From: Jidongwangia harbinensis
GTDB taxonomy: Bacteria > Actinomycetota > Actinomycetes > Mycobacteriales > Micromonosporaceae
Reading direction: 5' to 3'
DNA length: 64,000 nucleotides
NCBI RefSeq assembly: GCF_020216025.1
Contig: NZ_JAIWNC010000004.1
Location: 186,001-250,000, forward strand
Shown: positions 1 through 9,544 of the stretch, piece by piece
How positions within the stretch are numbered: the first letter of the stretch is position 1
How the letters are laid out: each line of letters begins with the position of its first letter
Position numbers and translations under genes: made by a program
Notes under the pieces: model-generated
The model's input: the letters and a program-made list of their open reading frames with translations, nothing else
What the model was told of the DNA's origin: nothing
Databases searched by the model: none

Positions 1-766
1 GGCCGCTCGTCGTGGTCATGTCCGCACCGCTACCCGAGTCGTTCGCGCCCGCGTCCCGGCCAGGTGCCGTACCGAGGCCACCTCCGTGAGCCTCCGACTC
101 CGAGGAGGACACGTCCGCACCGCCGTGCGCGTCGGCGCCGGTCCCGCTGCCGCCGGCCGTGGCTGGCACGCTGAACGTCGAGGGCGACTGCCACTGGATG
201 TGCGGCGGCTCGGCGAGCGCGCGGCCACCGAACTCAGCCAGCCATGCGGCCACGTGCGCCAGGTTCTCCCGCCAGCGCTGCTCGGGAATGCGGGGAAGGA
301 TGTCGTCCCACAGGGAGAGGAACGTGCCCCGCAACTGGAGCTGTCCGTAAGGCCGCGCCAGGAACCACATGTGCAGGTGCGCCGAACCGTCGCCCCAGCG
401 GTTCACATGAACCCGCGCTACACCGTCGAGCGAGCGAATGGCGCGCTCCAGCCGAACAGTCATCACTCCGAGTTCGGCCGCGAGCAGATTCGGCAGATCC
501 CCGAGGTCGAGGTGCGAGCGGCATTCCAGGATGAGGACCATAGGCAGTCCCGTCGGACGGTCCATCGCCCGAACGCGCCAACGCTCACTGACCCAGATGT
601 ATGCGTCGTCGGGCGTGTTGCAGGCGACGCAGTCGGCAGCGTCCTCACCGCTGCGGGGAGGCTCGACTTCGACGGGGGCGGCGATCTTCTTGACCCGCAG
701 ATCTCCCTCGAAAGGGAACGAGGGCCAGCGAGTGAAGTCGGGCAGTGGGGCAGGGTTCTCGGACAC
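1..766 (-). CDS. HIT-like (histidine-triad) family protein, 3' end outside window
   Basis: The reading frame is open from the edge to a TGA at 845-847. I chose GTG at 764-766 because AAGG lies 8 nt upstream; an in-frame GTG at 788-790 is the alternative. The visible 254 residues contain a CVAC pair (possible zinc site), the HIT-type segment ECRSHLDLGDLP and a histidine-rich strand, WGDGSAHLHMWFLARP, like the HxH core of GalT/HIT nucleotide hydrolases and transferases. After about residue 190 the protein turns into a Gly/Ser/Ala-rich disordered tail that leaves the window. It is separated from parB by a 4.2-kb gene-poor stretch. Family membership is inferred from these motifs; the substrate is unknown. 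Confidence 0.75.
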   Translation of the reverse strand, partial: MSENPAPLPDFTRWPSFPFEGDLRVKKIAAPVEVEPPRSGEDAADCVACNTPDDAYIWVSERWRVRAMDRPTGLPMVLILECRSHLDLGDLPNLLAAELGVMTVRLERAIRSLDGVARVHVNRWGDGSAHLHMWFLARPYGQLQLRGTFLSLWDDILPRIPEQRWRENLAHVAAWLAEFGGRALAEPPHIQWQSPSTFSVPATAGGSGTGADAHGGADVSSSESEAHGGGLGTAPGRDAGANDSGSGADMTTTSG

Positions 767-936
767 GTCGCTGACCTTAGTGCAGGTCACCAGGCACTGT
801 CCCGGGTCAATTTTCGGCGGAGCCGCCAACGCCGGCTCAGCCGTTCAGCCAGGCCCCCCGGGTCGATCCACATCACCGTGGGCCAGCGCACCACCCCGCC
901 GAAAGTTATCCACAGAAGTTATCCACAGGCACGCCA

Positions 937-950
937 GTTTCACGTGAAAC
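937..950. promoter_or_regulatory. parS: parS site (perfect)
   Basis: GTTTCACGTGAAAC, the palindromic ParB-binding core, flanked by A on both sides. It lies 10 bp from a DnaA box. Confidence 0.93.
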
Positions 951-1014
951 ACGACGTAGAACGCTTGCGCACCCTGTGGATACAGACGTGGACAACGCTG
1001 CAGCCATCGGCGTC

Positions 1015-1028
1015 GTTTCACGTGAAAC
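1015..1028. promoter_or_regulatory. parS: parS site (perfect)
   Basis: GTTTCACGTGAAAC, 78 bp from the previous site (start to start) and between DnaA-box-like sequences. Confidence 0.93.
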
Positions 1029-1817
1029 GCGGCACGCTGGTTTCTCAACAGCCTTACGCACAGCTTGTGGATACTGCCCATCTCCTATGCAAGCCGCTTC
1101 GCTCGGAGGCGTAGTACGGCCCTTCCGCGTCGCGCCCTGGTCGACACTTCTCGATCACCAAACCGGCGGGCCGACGCTCTCCGGGAGAGGGTCGCGCCGA
1201 GCCAGATTCCCTCGTTCGTGGCGGCTCCGTCATTCGCGGAGCGGGCACGCGGCCGAGTTCATTCGGTCTGGATCGGGCGTCGTGTGCGGGTGATGGCTCG
1301 CTGGTGTTGGCCCAGGATTGATGCCGTCGCGTCCGGCGTTAGGCGCGCACTCGGCGCTGCGACACGCAGAATGATCACACGCCGCGGTGACCCCCGCCAC
1401 CGAACGGCGCGCTAGATCCGTGGGCGCAGCCTCGTTCGTCACCGCAGACTCGGCCTGGTGGTACTGGCGCTGGCGTTGTGTGCGGGTGTACGGCTGCTCG
1501 CCCCGAGGCAGCTGGCGCTGGGATCGGCACGGGTATTCCCCCGAAGGACGGAGGTCGGTTCCTCATAGTTCCCGCAGTTGTCCCTCGCAACGCGGAACCT
1601 GCGGGCCAGCTTCATCACCGCCCGCCGTCGTCATTTCGTCGCTGCCCTCGCAGACCGCCGTCGCGCTCCGCCCTAGGACCGGCTTGACGTCGCCTGTCGA
1701 CCTACTGCCCGGCCCAGCCTCCACCGGATCAGCCGGCGGCATCGTCCCGCCGGGAAGGCGACCGGCCAGGGCGACACAGAAGGCGGGGGCGAGAGCGGCC
1801 CCAGCGATCAGGCCCAG

Positions 1818-1831
1818 GTTTCACGTGAAAC
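1818..1831. promoter_or_regulatory. parS: parS site (perfect)
   Basis: GTTTCACGTGAAAC in noncoding sequence. Confidence 0.93.
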
Positions 1832-2692
1832 GGCTCGGCGCGGTCCGTGGTCGCGGCTTCCTTCATCAGAGCGATGCCCACGATTTGCCGGCTACTTGCG
1901 GCCAGTCGAGTGGTCATTGTCTTTCAGGCGCTCGTAGCCATGCTCCATCTCGACCCCCGAAGCCTTGCGACAGCGGGGCTTCCCTGCGGGTGGGGTCGGC
2001 GTCGCTATCGCGCAGAGCTGACCGACGACGACACCAGCCCTTGGGTAGGTGCCGGCGCGGTGAACTGACGGCATGGGTTCGCCGTTGCGGATTAACAGGA
2101 CCGTGATGGCAACAGCGGCGGTTGTACTGTGCTCCCCGGCCTCGTTGGCCGCACCGGATCGCCTCTACCGTTGCGAGCTCGCGCGCCGGTCGTGAGATCT
2201 ACACGGGCCAGCTGACCCGCCAGCTCGCTGAGCCGCGTTCGGCTCGCTCGCGACCCGTCCTCCCACCCGGTGCGCCGTCGCAGTGGGCCATCCGCTTCGT
2301 CAGGAAGCATCCGCTCCGAAACGTCCTACCCAGAGACGGTCCTCCGACCGCTCCGCAAGGATGACGACTTTGTGGCCCGCCCCGTCCCATCGGTGCGCCG
2401 GCTCCGGCGCGGCCTGGCCGGCAGCGATCGCCATGTGCGTCCTCATTGACTGCGTCGAGTCCGAACCGAGAGTCAGGGTCAGTCCCGCACACTCCGCCCC
2501 TAGTAGGCGCGATCGCGCGTGGGTGACCGAGTCCCCATTGACCGAGGCGGCCAAGGGAACCCGTGTGGCTCACTGGCGTGCGAAGGTGTGGGGCGGCAGC
2601 ACACCGTGCGAGACCTAGACCGAGCTTGTTAGGCAACGAACGGATGACGGAAGCCTTGGCGCGCGTGGCGACTGATCCTCATCGGGTTCGCT

Positions 2693-2706
2693 GTTTCACG
2701 GGAAAC
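2693..2706. promoter_or_regulatory. parS-like site (one mismatch)
   Basis: GTTTCACGGGAAAC, one central base changed from the palindrome. The same variant recurs at 2798-2811, so it may be a maintained weaker ParB site. Confidence 0.6.
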
Positions 2707-2797
2707 GAGGCCACGGCACCAAGCCGTCCGGCGGGCGCCGTTACCGCTGCGAGGGGCCGACACACTCCACATCAGCATGCGCTTCCGCCGGCCGTGT

Positions 2798-2811
2798 GTT
2801 TCACGGGAAAC
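2798..2811. promoter_or_regulatory. parS-like site (one mismatch)
   Basis: GTTTCACGGGAAAC, identical to the variant at 2693-2706 and 105 bp from it. Confidence 0.6.
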
Positions 2812-3021
2812 CGAGGTCCACCGCGTCCCGGTTCGCCACACCCAGCGGCTATCAGCACGCACCAGCAGAGGCCCTGCTGAGCGCGTCCGCGATAGACGAG
2901 ATGTCATCCGGCGTCGACGCATGGCGCCGACGGCGCCAAGAGCGCCTCCTGCGCGGGTGCCCTTGATCGACTAGAGATCGTTCGTGCGCTCCGACGAGGG
3001 CGGAGGCGCTTCGGCTTCGGC

Positions 3022-3073
<52 letters not shown>

Positions 3074-3393
3074 AACAGGGAAGCACCACAGGGTCGTCAG
3101 CGGTAGCCCGTCATTTGCTCGCCTTCCAGGATCTTCCCCGGAGTGAGATGTCAAACGACCGAAGCCCCGGTTGGCTGACGCTTACTGGGCGCCGCCATGA
3201 ATCTCGTGATCGCCCCTACGACCCTCCGTCTCGATTCAGAGCCCCGGTCGTGGGAGATGCCGTCCCGGCGTTGCGCACGCCGCCCGAGCCTTGGGCATCC
3301 CGCCCAGCGGGTGGCTGTCGTGATTCCCACGCCCACCCATCAGACTCATGCCAGCCGACCCCGGTGGCCCAAGGCGAGCGGTCAGGCGCCCGT

Positions 3394-3407
3394 GTTTCAC
3401 GTGGAAC
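3394..3407. promoter_or_regulatory. parS-like site (one mismatch)
   Basis: GTTTCACGTGGAAC, one base off the perfect palindrome. The same variant occurs at 3447-3460. Confidence 0.6.
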
Positions 3408-3446
3408 TCCGATCTCCCAAACCGCCAAGCGTCTAATCAGACAGCC

Positions 3447-3460
3447 GTTTCACGTGGAAC
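3447..3460. promoter_or_regulatory. parS-like site abutting the heptamer repeat
   Basis: GTTTCACGTGGAAC. Its last base touches the first base of the 7-bp tandem array at 3461. Confidence 0.6.
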
Positions 3461-3614
3461 CCCGGCTCCCGGCTCCCGGCTCCCGGCTCCCGGCTCCCGG
3501 CTCCCGGCTCCCGGCTCCCGGCTCCCGGCTCCCGGCTCCCGGCTCCCGGCTCCCGGCTCCCGGCTCCCGGCTCCCGGCTCCCGGCTCCCGGCTCCCGGCT
3601 CCCGGCTCCCGGCT
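3461..3614. repeat. Heptanucleotide tandem repeat, 22 perfect copies
   Basis: CCCGGCT is repeated 22 times without a change (154 bp). It is bounded on the left by a parS-like site (3447-3460) and on the right, 44 bp away, by a perfect parS (3659-3672). Perfect identity suggests recent expansion or homogenisation. It is G-rich on the minus strand (runs of GGG every 7 bp), so it could fold into a G-quadruplex. Confidence 0.97.
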
Positions 3615-3658
3615 CCGAGGATTGTTGGTCCGCCCAGGGCCATTCGCAAGGACAGCCC

Positions 3659-3672
3659 GTTTCACGTGAAAC
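3659..3672. promoter_or_regulatory. parS: parS site (perfect)
   Basis: GTTTCACGTGAAAC, 44 bp past the 22-copy heptamer array. Confidence 0.93.
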
Positions 3673-4852
3673 GATCGCATCCTTCACAACGCAGTGGCTC
3701 AAGCCCCGACCTCCACGGAAACCGTGCGCCTTAACCAAAAAGAGTCGTCAAGTAAGTCCGAAGCCAATGAATAGGGGAGTAGATGAACCACACCCATTCT
3801 TCGAACCACAGGCACACCTCTCACGACTCAGAGACTGAGACCTCGCCCGCTCGACATCGCTGATCAAGGCCGCCATGGACCGCCTGCACGGAACAACCGG
3901 CGAGCCACCGATCTGCCGAGTCCTCAGTAAGCACGACCGGTCCGCCCATCGGAGCTGAAACCGGCCGCGCTCCCTAGCGACGACTAGAACCGTCCCAACC
4001 AACGCGGTCGCCTAGCCATGCCAGGCCAACCAGCAAGACCCGCTCGTCTGGTCACCAAGAAGCAGAAGCAGGTCCTTGGCGACACCCGACACCAGCCACC
4101 ACCGGCCCGCCGAGCAATCAGCAGCAGCCCCACACAGCGGCCCAAACAGCCAGGGCGAAAGCAAGTTCACCGCTGCTCTTCGCCTCCAATCACCACCAGC
4201 AGCAGCCAGTAGCCCAACCCAACCCCGCTCATAACACGGCCTAGGCGCAAACTCGTCGCCGCCGCAGCGCCAGGGCACACTCGTCGGCCCAGCCACCGAC
4301 GCTGCGCGAACCACCGCGGCCCAAGAGAACCAACAGAACGCCCCGAACCGACGAGCCACGCACCACGCGCCCCGAGTCCTAAGACACCAAGCCAGCGACA
4401 TGAGCCGGCCGGCCACCCACCCCCGCCAAGCCCTCACAACATCGAGCTGGCCCGCATCCCAAGGTTCAGACCCCAGACGAACACGCCTACCTCGTCCCCG
4501 GATCTCCATACTCCAACCGAGACCGGATCCGACGCCTCACCTCGCACCCCCCGGTGAGAACACCCCCCAACACAAGCGGAATACGAGTTCCCCCTATAAC
4601 AAGAACCATCGAATCAACAACAAGCCATCATCCCCAGACCACCCGACAAGACGAATCCCGCTCATCTCAACGCCCCAGCCAAAACGGCCCGCCGGAAACG
4701 ACCATCAGGAGCCTTTAAAAGACCCCAGAACCGAAATCCCACAAAGATCAAAATCGCAGCAGAACGGCTCTGACAGAATTACTTGACCTTGCAACTACAC
4801 CCCACAGGCCCGCAACTACGACCCACAAGAGCCCTCAACCCAGCCGAACAAG

Positions 4853-4894
4853 CCCACGCCCGGCCCACGCCCGGCCCACGCCCGGCCCACGCCC
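4853..4894. repeat. 11-bp tandem repeat
   Basis: Three full copies and one partial copy of CCCACGCCCGG, about 130 bp beyond the 3' end of parB. Confidence 0.85.
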
Positions 4895-5019
4895 TCACGC
4901 CGCCCACCCACCACAACCCGGACATGAAGAAGGCACGCGATCCGCCAGAATCACGTGCCGTCGTCCACCGATCCTCAGCAGCGCACCCACCCGGCCAAGC
5001 CCAGGCACGCACACCGGGA

Positions 5020-6108
5020 TCACTCGTCCTCAGCCGCGCCCCCCGCGCCTTCCTCTTCCACCCCGATCATCCCAACGATCCGCTCCAGGTCATCCACCGT
5101 CGCGAACTCTATGGTGATCTTGCCCTTGTTCCGGCCGATGTCGACCTTCACCCGGGTGTCGAACCGATCCGAGAGCCGATCGGCAAGGTCGTTCAACGCA
5201 GGCGCGTGCACTCTGGCCCGCCGGGCGGGAGCCGCCTTCTTGGCGGGTCCGTCCGCGATGGCCAGCGACACCAGTTCCTCGGTGGCCCGGACCGACAGTC
5301 CCTCTGCCACGATGCGCAGCGCGAGCTGTTCCTGGGCGTCGTTGTCGTCCAGGCCGAGGAGCGCCCGCGCATGCCCCGCGGACAGAACGCCGGCCGCCAC
5401 CCGGCGCTGCACCGGCGCCGGCAGGTTCAGCAAGCGGATGGTGTTGGAGATCTGCGGCCGGCTGCGGCCGATCCGGCGAGCCAACTCCTCATGGGTGGCG
5501 CCGAATTCGTCGAGCAGCTGCTGATAGGCGGCCGCCTCTTCCAGCGGGTTGAGGTTGGCGCGGTGAATGTTCTCGAGCAGGGCGTCCCGCAGCATGGCGT
5601 CGTCGCGCGTGTCGCGCACGATGGCCGGGATCGTTTCCTTGCCCACGGCCTGCGCGGCACGCCAGCGCCGCTCGCCCATGACCAGTTCGTACTTGCCGTC
5701 GCCGCTGTCGCGCACCACGATCGGCTGGAGGAAGCCCACCTCTTGGATGGACGTCTTCAGCTCCTCGAGCGCCTCTTCGTCGAAGACGTGTCGCGGCTGC
5801 TTCGGGTTGGGGTGGATCGCGGTGACCGGCAGTTCGGCGAACCGCGCACCCGGGACCGGGGCCAACTCGTTCTCGGGCTCGATCGCGGGCAGCGCCTCGT
5901 CGGGCTCGGCAGCGGGCGGCGGCGGGGGAGGAGCAGCGGCAGCAGCCGGTGCTTCCGGAGTGCCCGCCTGGGCTGGCGCCGGCGGAGCGACGGGTGCCGG
6001 CGGGGCCTCCGGCGCCGGTGGTTCCTCGGTGGCCACGGCGGCTGCCGGTGCGGTCGGGATCAACGCGCCCAGGCCTCGGCCGAGACCACCCCGTGGACGA
6101 TTCTTCAT
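5020..6108 (-). CDS. parB: Chromosome-partitioning protein ParB
   Basis: ParB is a CTP-dependent DNA clamp that loads at parS and spreads to form the segregation complex. The 362 residues start [18 protein letters not shown], the basic N-terminus that typically stimulates ParA. A Pro/Ala-rich linker follows (about 18-85). The CTP-binding and parS-binding core has [10 protein letters not shown] and the ENIHR box, and a helix-turn-helix covers the segment around [18 protein letters not shown]-terminal dimerisation region follows. The ATG overlaps the parA TGA (ATGA arrangement) and has GGAGG 6 nt upstream, so parA and parB are one operon with coupled translation. At least eleven perfect or near-perfect parS sites lie in the window. 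Confidence 0.97.
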   Translation of the reverse strand: MKNRPRGGLGRGLGALIPTAPAAAVATEEPPAPEAPPAPVAPPAPAQAGTPEAPAAAAAPPPPPPAAEPDEALPAIEPENELAPVPGARFAELPVTAIHPNPKQPRHVFDEEALEELKTSIQEVGFLQPIVVRDSGDGKYELVMGERRWRAAQAVGKETIPAIVRDTRDDAMLRDALLENIHRANLNPLEEAAAYQQLLDEFGATHEELARRIGRSRPQISNTIRLLNLPAPVQRRVAAGVLSAGHARALLGLDDNDAQEQLALRIVAEGLSVRATEELVSLAIADGPAKKAAPARRARVHAPALNDLADRLSDRFDTRVKVDIGRNKGKITIEFATVDDLERIVGMIGVEEEGAGGAAEDE

Positions 6109-8072
6109 GCCGCGCCTCCGTTACTGACCCCACGCATCGCGATCTCCAGAGCGGCCTCGAAGTAGCTGGTAGCCCCCCGCGAACCCGGATCGTAGGTCAT
6201 CACGGACTGGCCGTAGCTCGGAGCCTCCGACACTCGGACGTTGCGCGGAATCACCGCCTGGAGGACCTTCTCCCCGAAGTGGTTCCGCACGTCCTGTTCC
6301 ACCGCGTCGGCCAGCCGGGTACGGCGGTCGTACATGGTCAGGAGGATCGTGGAGACGTCCAGCGTCGGGTTGAGGTGCTGACGGACCAGGTTGATGTTGT
6401 TGATCAGCTGGTTCAGGCCCTCCAGCGCGTAGTACTCGCACTGGATCGGGATGAGCACCTCTTGCGCGGCGCACAGCGCGTTGACCGTCAGCAGGCCGAG
6501 CGAGGGCGGGCAGTCGATGAAGACGTAGTCGAACTTCTCCGGGTGTGCCGCGATGGCGCGGGCCAGTCGCGACTCACGCGCCACGACCGAGACCAGCTCG
6601 ATCTCCGCACCGGCCAGGTCGATGGTCGCGGGTACGCAGAAGAGGTTCGGAATGCCCTCGACCGGCTGGGCCACCTCGGCCAGGGGCACATTGTCGATGA
6701 GGCAGTCGTAGACGTCGGGCACGCCCGCGTGGTGCGGGACGTTCAGCCCGGTGGAAGCGTTGCCCTGGGGATCCAGGTCCACCACCAGGACCCGGTTGCC
6801 GTGCAGCGCGAGCGCTACGGCCAGGTTCACGGTGGTGGTGGTCTTACCCACGCCGCCCTTCTGGTTAGCGACGCAGAGAACCCTCGGATGGTCGGGTCGC
6901 GGCATGATGATCTCGCCGCTGGGATTGAGGATCTGCACAGCACGCAACGCTTCCATGGCCAGGGGCGGATCGTCCTCATCCCGGCCCGGCGTTTCACGTG
7001 AAACATGCTCGTCTGGAGCGCTGCCGTCACCCGTAGGCGGTGGCACCGGCGAGGGCGGCACCAGCGGAACCGGCGCAGAGCCGGACACCGGCGCCACCGA
7101 CGGCTCGGTGCGGGGGGCCGGCGCGGTCCGGCGTGGCTCGACCTGGACGGCCTCTTCGCCGGTCAGCGGGCCTCCGGCGCCATCGTTGGACGGATTGACC
7201 GCCGGACGGCCGTACACCTGGCCGCCGTTCGCCTGAGCACTCCCGTGTCCATGACCCGCACGCGGCTGTGGCACGCCGTGCTCCTCACTGTCGAAGCCCA
7301 TTGCTGGACCAGCCGGACCGTCCGGTACGCCCGCGCCGGGACCGGCCGCGTATCCATGGGAGCCGGTCGGATGACCCGGCAGGCCTGCACGCCGATCGGG
7401 TTCGGCGAATGGATCGGTTTCACGTGAAACACCACGGCCACCGTCGAGGCCTCTGCCGTACTCATGCACCGTCTTGTCCCTGCCTGCTTGGAATGGGTCG
7501 GCACCGCGAGCACTCACCACGTCATCGACGGACGATGCAGGCGGTGAGTCAGGAGGCGGCGAGTCGTCGGGTGCGTCCGCCGTCCGGTCCACACTATCGA
7601 CGCGCGGCCAGCCTACGGCCGTCGGGCGGTGCGTGCCACGGGTGTCCGTCTGATGGGGCGCCCCGACCGACGGTCGTCGTGCACCGGACTCTCGTGCACC
7701 GGACCGTCGTGCACCGGATCGTGGAGCCTGTGATCGCTGTGCGTTGGATCGCTGTGCGTTGGGGTGTGGCGTCATGGCAACGGCCGCACGGTCTCCGCCC
7801 GGAGGCGAAACCTCGTCGGCCGAGGAAGAAGGGGTCGGGCTTGAACAGGCTAGGGCCAAGGGCATCGGCCCAGCAAGGCCCACATCTGTCGGCTTTTCGG
7901 GTTGAGGCGCGGTCGGCTCGAAAACCATGAACCCGGGTACGAGCCGGAGCGAAGCCGCGTACTCCGGACTCGCCTGCGCGGGCCAGCCGGTGGCCGCCGG
8001 CGCCTTGCCCGGTGACCGGGCGGGTGGACGTGGTGATTTCGCTGATCGTTGACGTCCGCCCCGCTTGGCCAT
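6105..8072 (-). CDS. parA: Chromosome-partitioning ATPase ParA with a ~390-residue disordered N-terminal extension
   Basis: This is a Walker-type segregation ATPase that moves ParB-parS complexes. The catalytic domain begins near residue 385 and has the deviant Walker A box QKGGVGKTT (about 401-410), [11 protein letters not shown] and FIDCPPSLG. The first ~385 residues are Pro/Ser/Arg/Gly-rich and low-complexity, including an R-S-G-A-R type tandem segment near 105-135. ParA proteins are usually 250-320 residues. I trust the long form because ATG 8070-8072 is preceded by GGAGGGG at ideal spacing and follows the rsmG stop by 0 nt. Two perfect parS sites (6991-7004, 7417-7430) are read through in frame, each giving VSRET in the protein. 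Confidence 0.93.
   Translation of the reverse strand: MAKRGGRQRSAKSPRPPARSPGKAPAATGWPAQASPEYAASLRLVPGFMVFEPTAPQPEKPTDVGLAGPMPLALACSSPTPSSSADEVSPPGGDRAAVAMTPHPNAQRSNAQRSQAPRSGARRSGARESGARRPSVGAPHQTDTRGTHRPTAVGWPRVDSVDRTADAPDDSPPPDSPPASSVDDVVSARGADPFQAGRDKTVHEYGRGLDGGRGVSRETDPFAEPDRRAGLPGHPTGSHGYAAGPGAGVPDGPAGPAMGFDSEEHGVPQPRAGHGHGSAQANGGQVYGRPAVNPSNDGAGGPLTGEEAVQVEPRRTAPAPRTEPSVAPVSGSAPVPLVPPSPVPPPTGDGSAPDEHVSRETPGRDEDDPPLAMEALRAVQILNPSGEIIMPRPDHPRVLCVANQKGGVGKTTTTVNLAVALALHGNRVLVVDLDPQGNASTGLNVPHHAGVPDVYDCLIDNVPLAEVAQPVEGIPNLFCVPATIDLAGAEIELVSVVARESRLARAIAAHPEKFDYVFIDCPPSLGLLTVNALCAAQEVLIPIQCEYYALEGLNQLINNINLVRQHLNPTLDVSTILLTMYDRRTRLADAVEQDVRNHFGEKVLQAVIPRNVRVSEAPSYGQSVMTYDPGSRGATSYFEAALEIAMRGVSNGGAA
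6991..7004. promoter_or_regulatory. parS: parS site (perfect) inside parA
   Basis: GTTTCACGTGAAAC within the disordered-region codons of parA, read as VSRET on the minus strand. Confidence 0.93.
7417..7430. promoter_or_regulatory. parS: parS site (perfect) inside parA
   Basis: GTTTCACGTGAAAC within parA, again read as VSRET and 426 bp from the first intragenic site. Confidence 0.93.
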
Positions 8073-8891
8073 CTATCCCCTCCGCGATCTCCTTCGCCCG
8101 GAACCGCGCCCACCGGAGCCACCGGCGGAACGGTCCGAACCGGCCGCCCGCTTGGACGGCCTCGGCCGTGGTGCCACGACGTTCCGCTCCCGCACGATCT
8201 CCACGACCGTCGTCGGCGGCTCGATCAGCCCGGTCCCGCAGAGCGTGACGGACGGATCCGAACCGCCAAGCCGGGCGATCGCGTCACGGTGCTCGGCCAC
8301 CTCGTCCGCGGCCGACGAGCCCTTGAGGGCCAGCAGCCGGCCGCCCAGGGCGGCGAGTGGCAAGCACCAACCGGCAAGCCGGTCCAGTGGCGCAACCGCC
8401 CGGGCGGTGACGACATCGGCGGCGACGGGGGGTCCGCCGGCGAGGTCTTCCGCTCGTCCCCGGACGACCGTGACGGTCGTGTCGAGGTCGAGCGCTGTCA
8501 CCGCCTCGGACAGGAAGGCGGTACGTCGTGCTAGTGGCTCGACCAGCGTGATGGTGAGATCAGGCCGAGCCACTGCCAGCACGATACCGGGCAAACCTGC
8601 ACCAGAGCCCACGTCGACCACAGAAGCGCCGATAGGGATCATCTCGGACATAACACCGCAGTTGATGAGGTGCCTTTCCCAGATGCGCGGGGCCTCCCGA
8701 GGACCGATCAGGCCGCGGACGACGCCATCGGTCATGAGAAGCCGGGCATAGGCCTCCGCGGTGGACAGGCGATCACCGAAGACCTGGTGAGCAGCTTCGA
8801 GATATTCACCGGGCGGCGCCGGGAATGACGACGGCCCGGGCGTCGAGGCGCCCGGGCCGAGGTCACCCGCGCCGGAGCGTGGGTCGGTCAT
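8073..8891 (-). CDS. rsmG: 16S rRNA (guanine-N7) methyltransferase RsmG (GidB)
   Basis: It uses SAM to methylate N7 of the 16S rRNA guanosine equivalent to E. coli G527; loss of it gives low-level streptomycin resistance in actinomycetes. The 272 residues have the SAM-binding loop [16 protein letters not shown] (about 91-106), preceded by WERHLINC, and [12 protein letters not shown], which is diagnostic for RsmG. The last ~30 residues are a basic Gly/Arg tail. ATG 8889-8891 begins 2 nt after the jag stop (TGACGATG). Its TAG is directly followed by the parA ATG, so it belongs to the jag-rsmG-parA-parB run. Confidence 0.95.
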   Translation of the reverse strand: MTDPRSGAGDLGPGASTPGPSSFPAPPGEYLEAAHQVFGDRLSTAEAYARLLMTDGVVRGLIGPREAPRIWERHLINCGVMSEMIPIGASVVDVGSGAGLPGIVLAVARPDLTITLVEPLARRTAFLSEAVTALDLDTTVTVVRGRAEDLAGGPPVAADVVTARAVAPLDRLAGWCLPLAALGGRLLALKGSSAADEVAEHRDAIARLGGSDPSVTLCGTGLIEPPTTVVEIVRERNVVAPRPRPSKRAAGSDRSAGGSGGRGSGRRRSRRG

Positions 8892-8893
8892 CG

Positions 8894-9451
8894 TCAGTCG
8901 GCCGGCTGAACCACAATGCGGCGGTTCGGCTCGACGCCCTCGGACTCGCTCTGCACGCCCGGGATGGCGTTGACGACGTCGTGAACGCATTTGCGCTCGA
9001 ACGCCGACATCGGCTCCAGGCGTACCGCATCGCCGTGTTCCTTGACCTTCTCGACGGCGTTGCGGGCCACCGCGGCCAGCTCCTTGCGCCGCGAGGCGCG
9101 GTAGCCGCCGATGTCGAGCAGCAGCCGGCTCGGGGAGCCGGTGGCGCGGAAGATCGCCAGCCTCGTCAGCTCCTGCAGCGCCTCCAGCGTGGCGCCGCGC
9201 TGACCGACCAACGGCTGGAGGCGGCCACCGACCACCTCCACCATCGGGCGGCCCGCCGACACCAGCTCGTCGATGTCGCCGTCGTAGTCGAGGATGTCCA
9301 ACAGACCCTCGACATAGTCGGCAGCGATCTCGCTCTGGCGGAACAGGTCACCGTCGGAAGCAACGTTCTCCGACTTCTTGGTCTCCTCGGCACCCTCGGC
9401 GCTGGAGGGGTCGGCGGAAACCGAGGAATCGGGAGTGCTGGTGTCGGTCAC
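8894..9451 (-). CDS. jag: Jag/KhpB-type single-stranded nucleic-acid-binding protein (KH + R3H)
   Basis: This RNA-binding protein is conserved next to yidC and linked to membrane-protein insertion and cell-wall growth. The start is GTG 9449-9451 with GGAG 6 nt upstream; an ATG two codons earlier is the alternative. An acidic, Ser-rich N-terminal segment is followed by a KH-like domain ending in [17 protein letters not shown]-terminal R3H domain follows, with [15 protein letters not shown]. The protein has 185 residues and lies 93 bp after yidC and 2 nt before rsmG, on the same strand. Confidence 0.92.
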   Translation of the reverse strand: MTDTSTPDSSVSADPSSAEGAEETKKSENVASDGDLFRQSEIAADYVEGLLDILDYDGDIDELVSAGRPMVEVVGGRLQPLVGQRGATLEALQELTRLAIFRATGSPSRLLLDIGGYRASRRKELAAVARNAVEKVKEHGDAVRLEPMSAFERKCVHDVVNAIPGVQSESEGVEPNRRIVVQPAD

Positions 9452-9544
9452 GTTCATCTCCGTTTTGATCGGCCGGACCCGTTCGGTCCGCTGTTCCACA
9501 CCGGCGGTTGTCCGTACGCCGGCGCGGAGAGGTCTCGGTGTGTC

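Larger units (their letters stand above)
906..1074. promoter_or_regulatory. DnaA-box cluster outside oriC, interleaved with parS
   Basis: Two perfect TTATCCACA boxes at 906-914 and 919-927 are spaced 13 bp start to start. They are followed by TGTGGATAC at 975-983 and 1066-1074, and by CGTGGACAA at 987-995. Two perfect parS sites (937-950, 1015-1028) lie among them. The cluster is about 11 kb from dnaA and 13 kb from the oriC core. Confidence 0.7.

Noticed and set aside
1387-2106. A 239-codon frame in the parS region
   Set aside because: Its composition (Arg/Ser/Trp/Cys-rich, no domain) is that of non-coding high-GC DNA, and it contains a perfect parS read through as random sequence.
3433-3738. 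Open frames through the heptamer array on both strands
   Set aside because: A 7-bp repeat without stop codons is open in all frames; there is no other coding signal.
4012-4509. A 165-codon Trp/Cys-rich minus-strand frame
   Set aside because: It reflects the G/T-rich minus strand of this skewed segment; there is no family match and no ribosome site.
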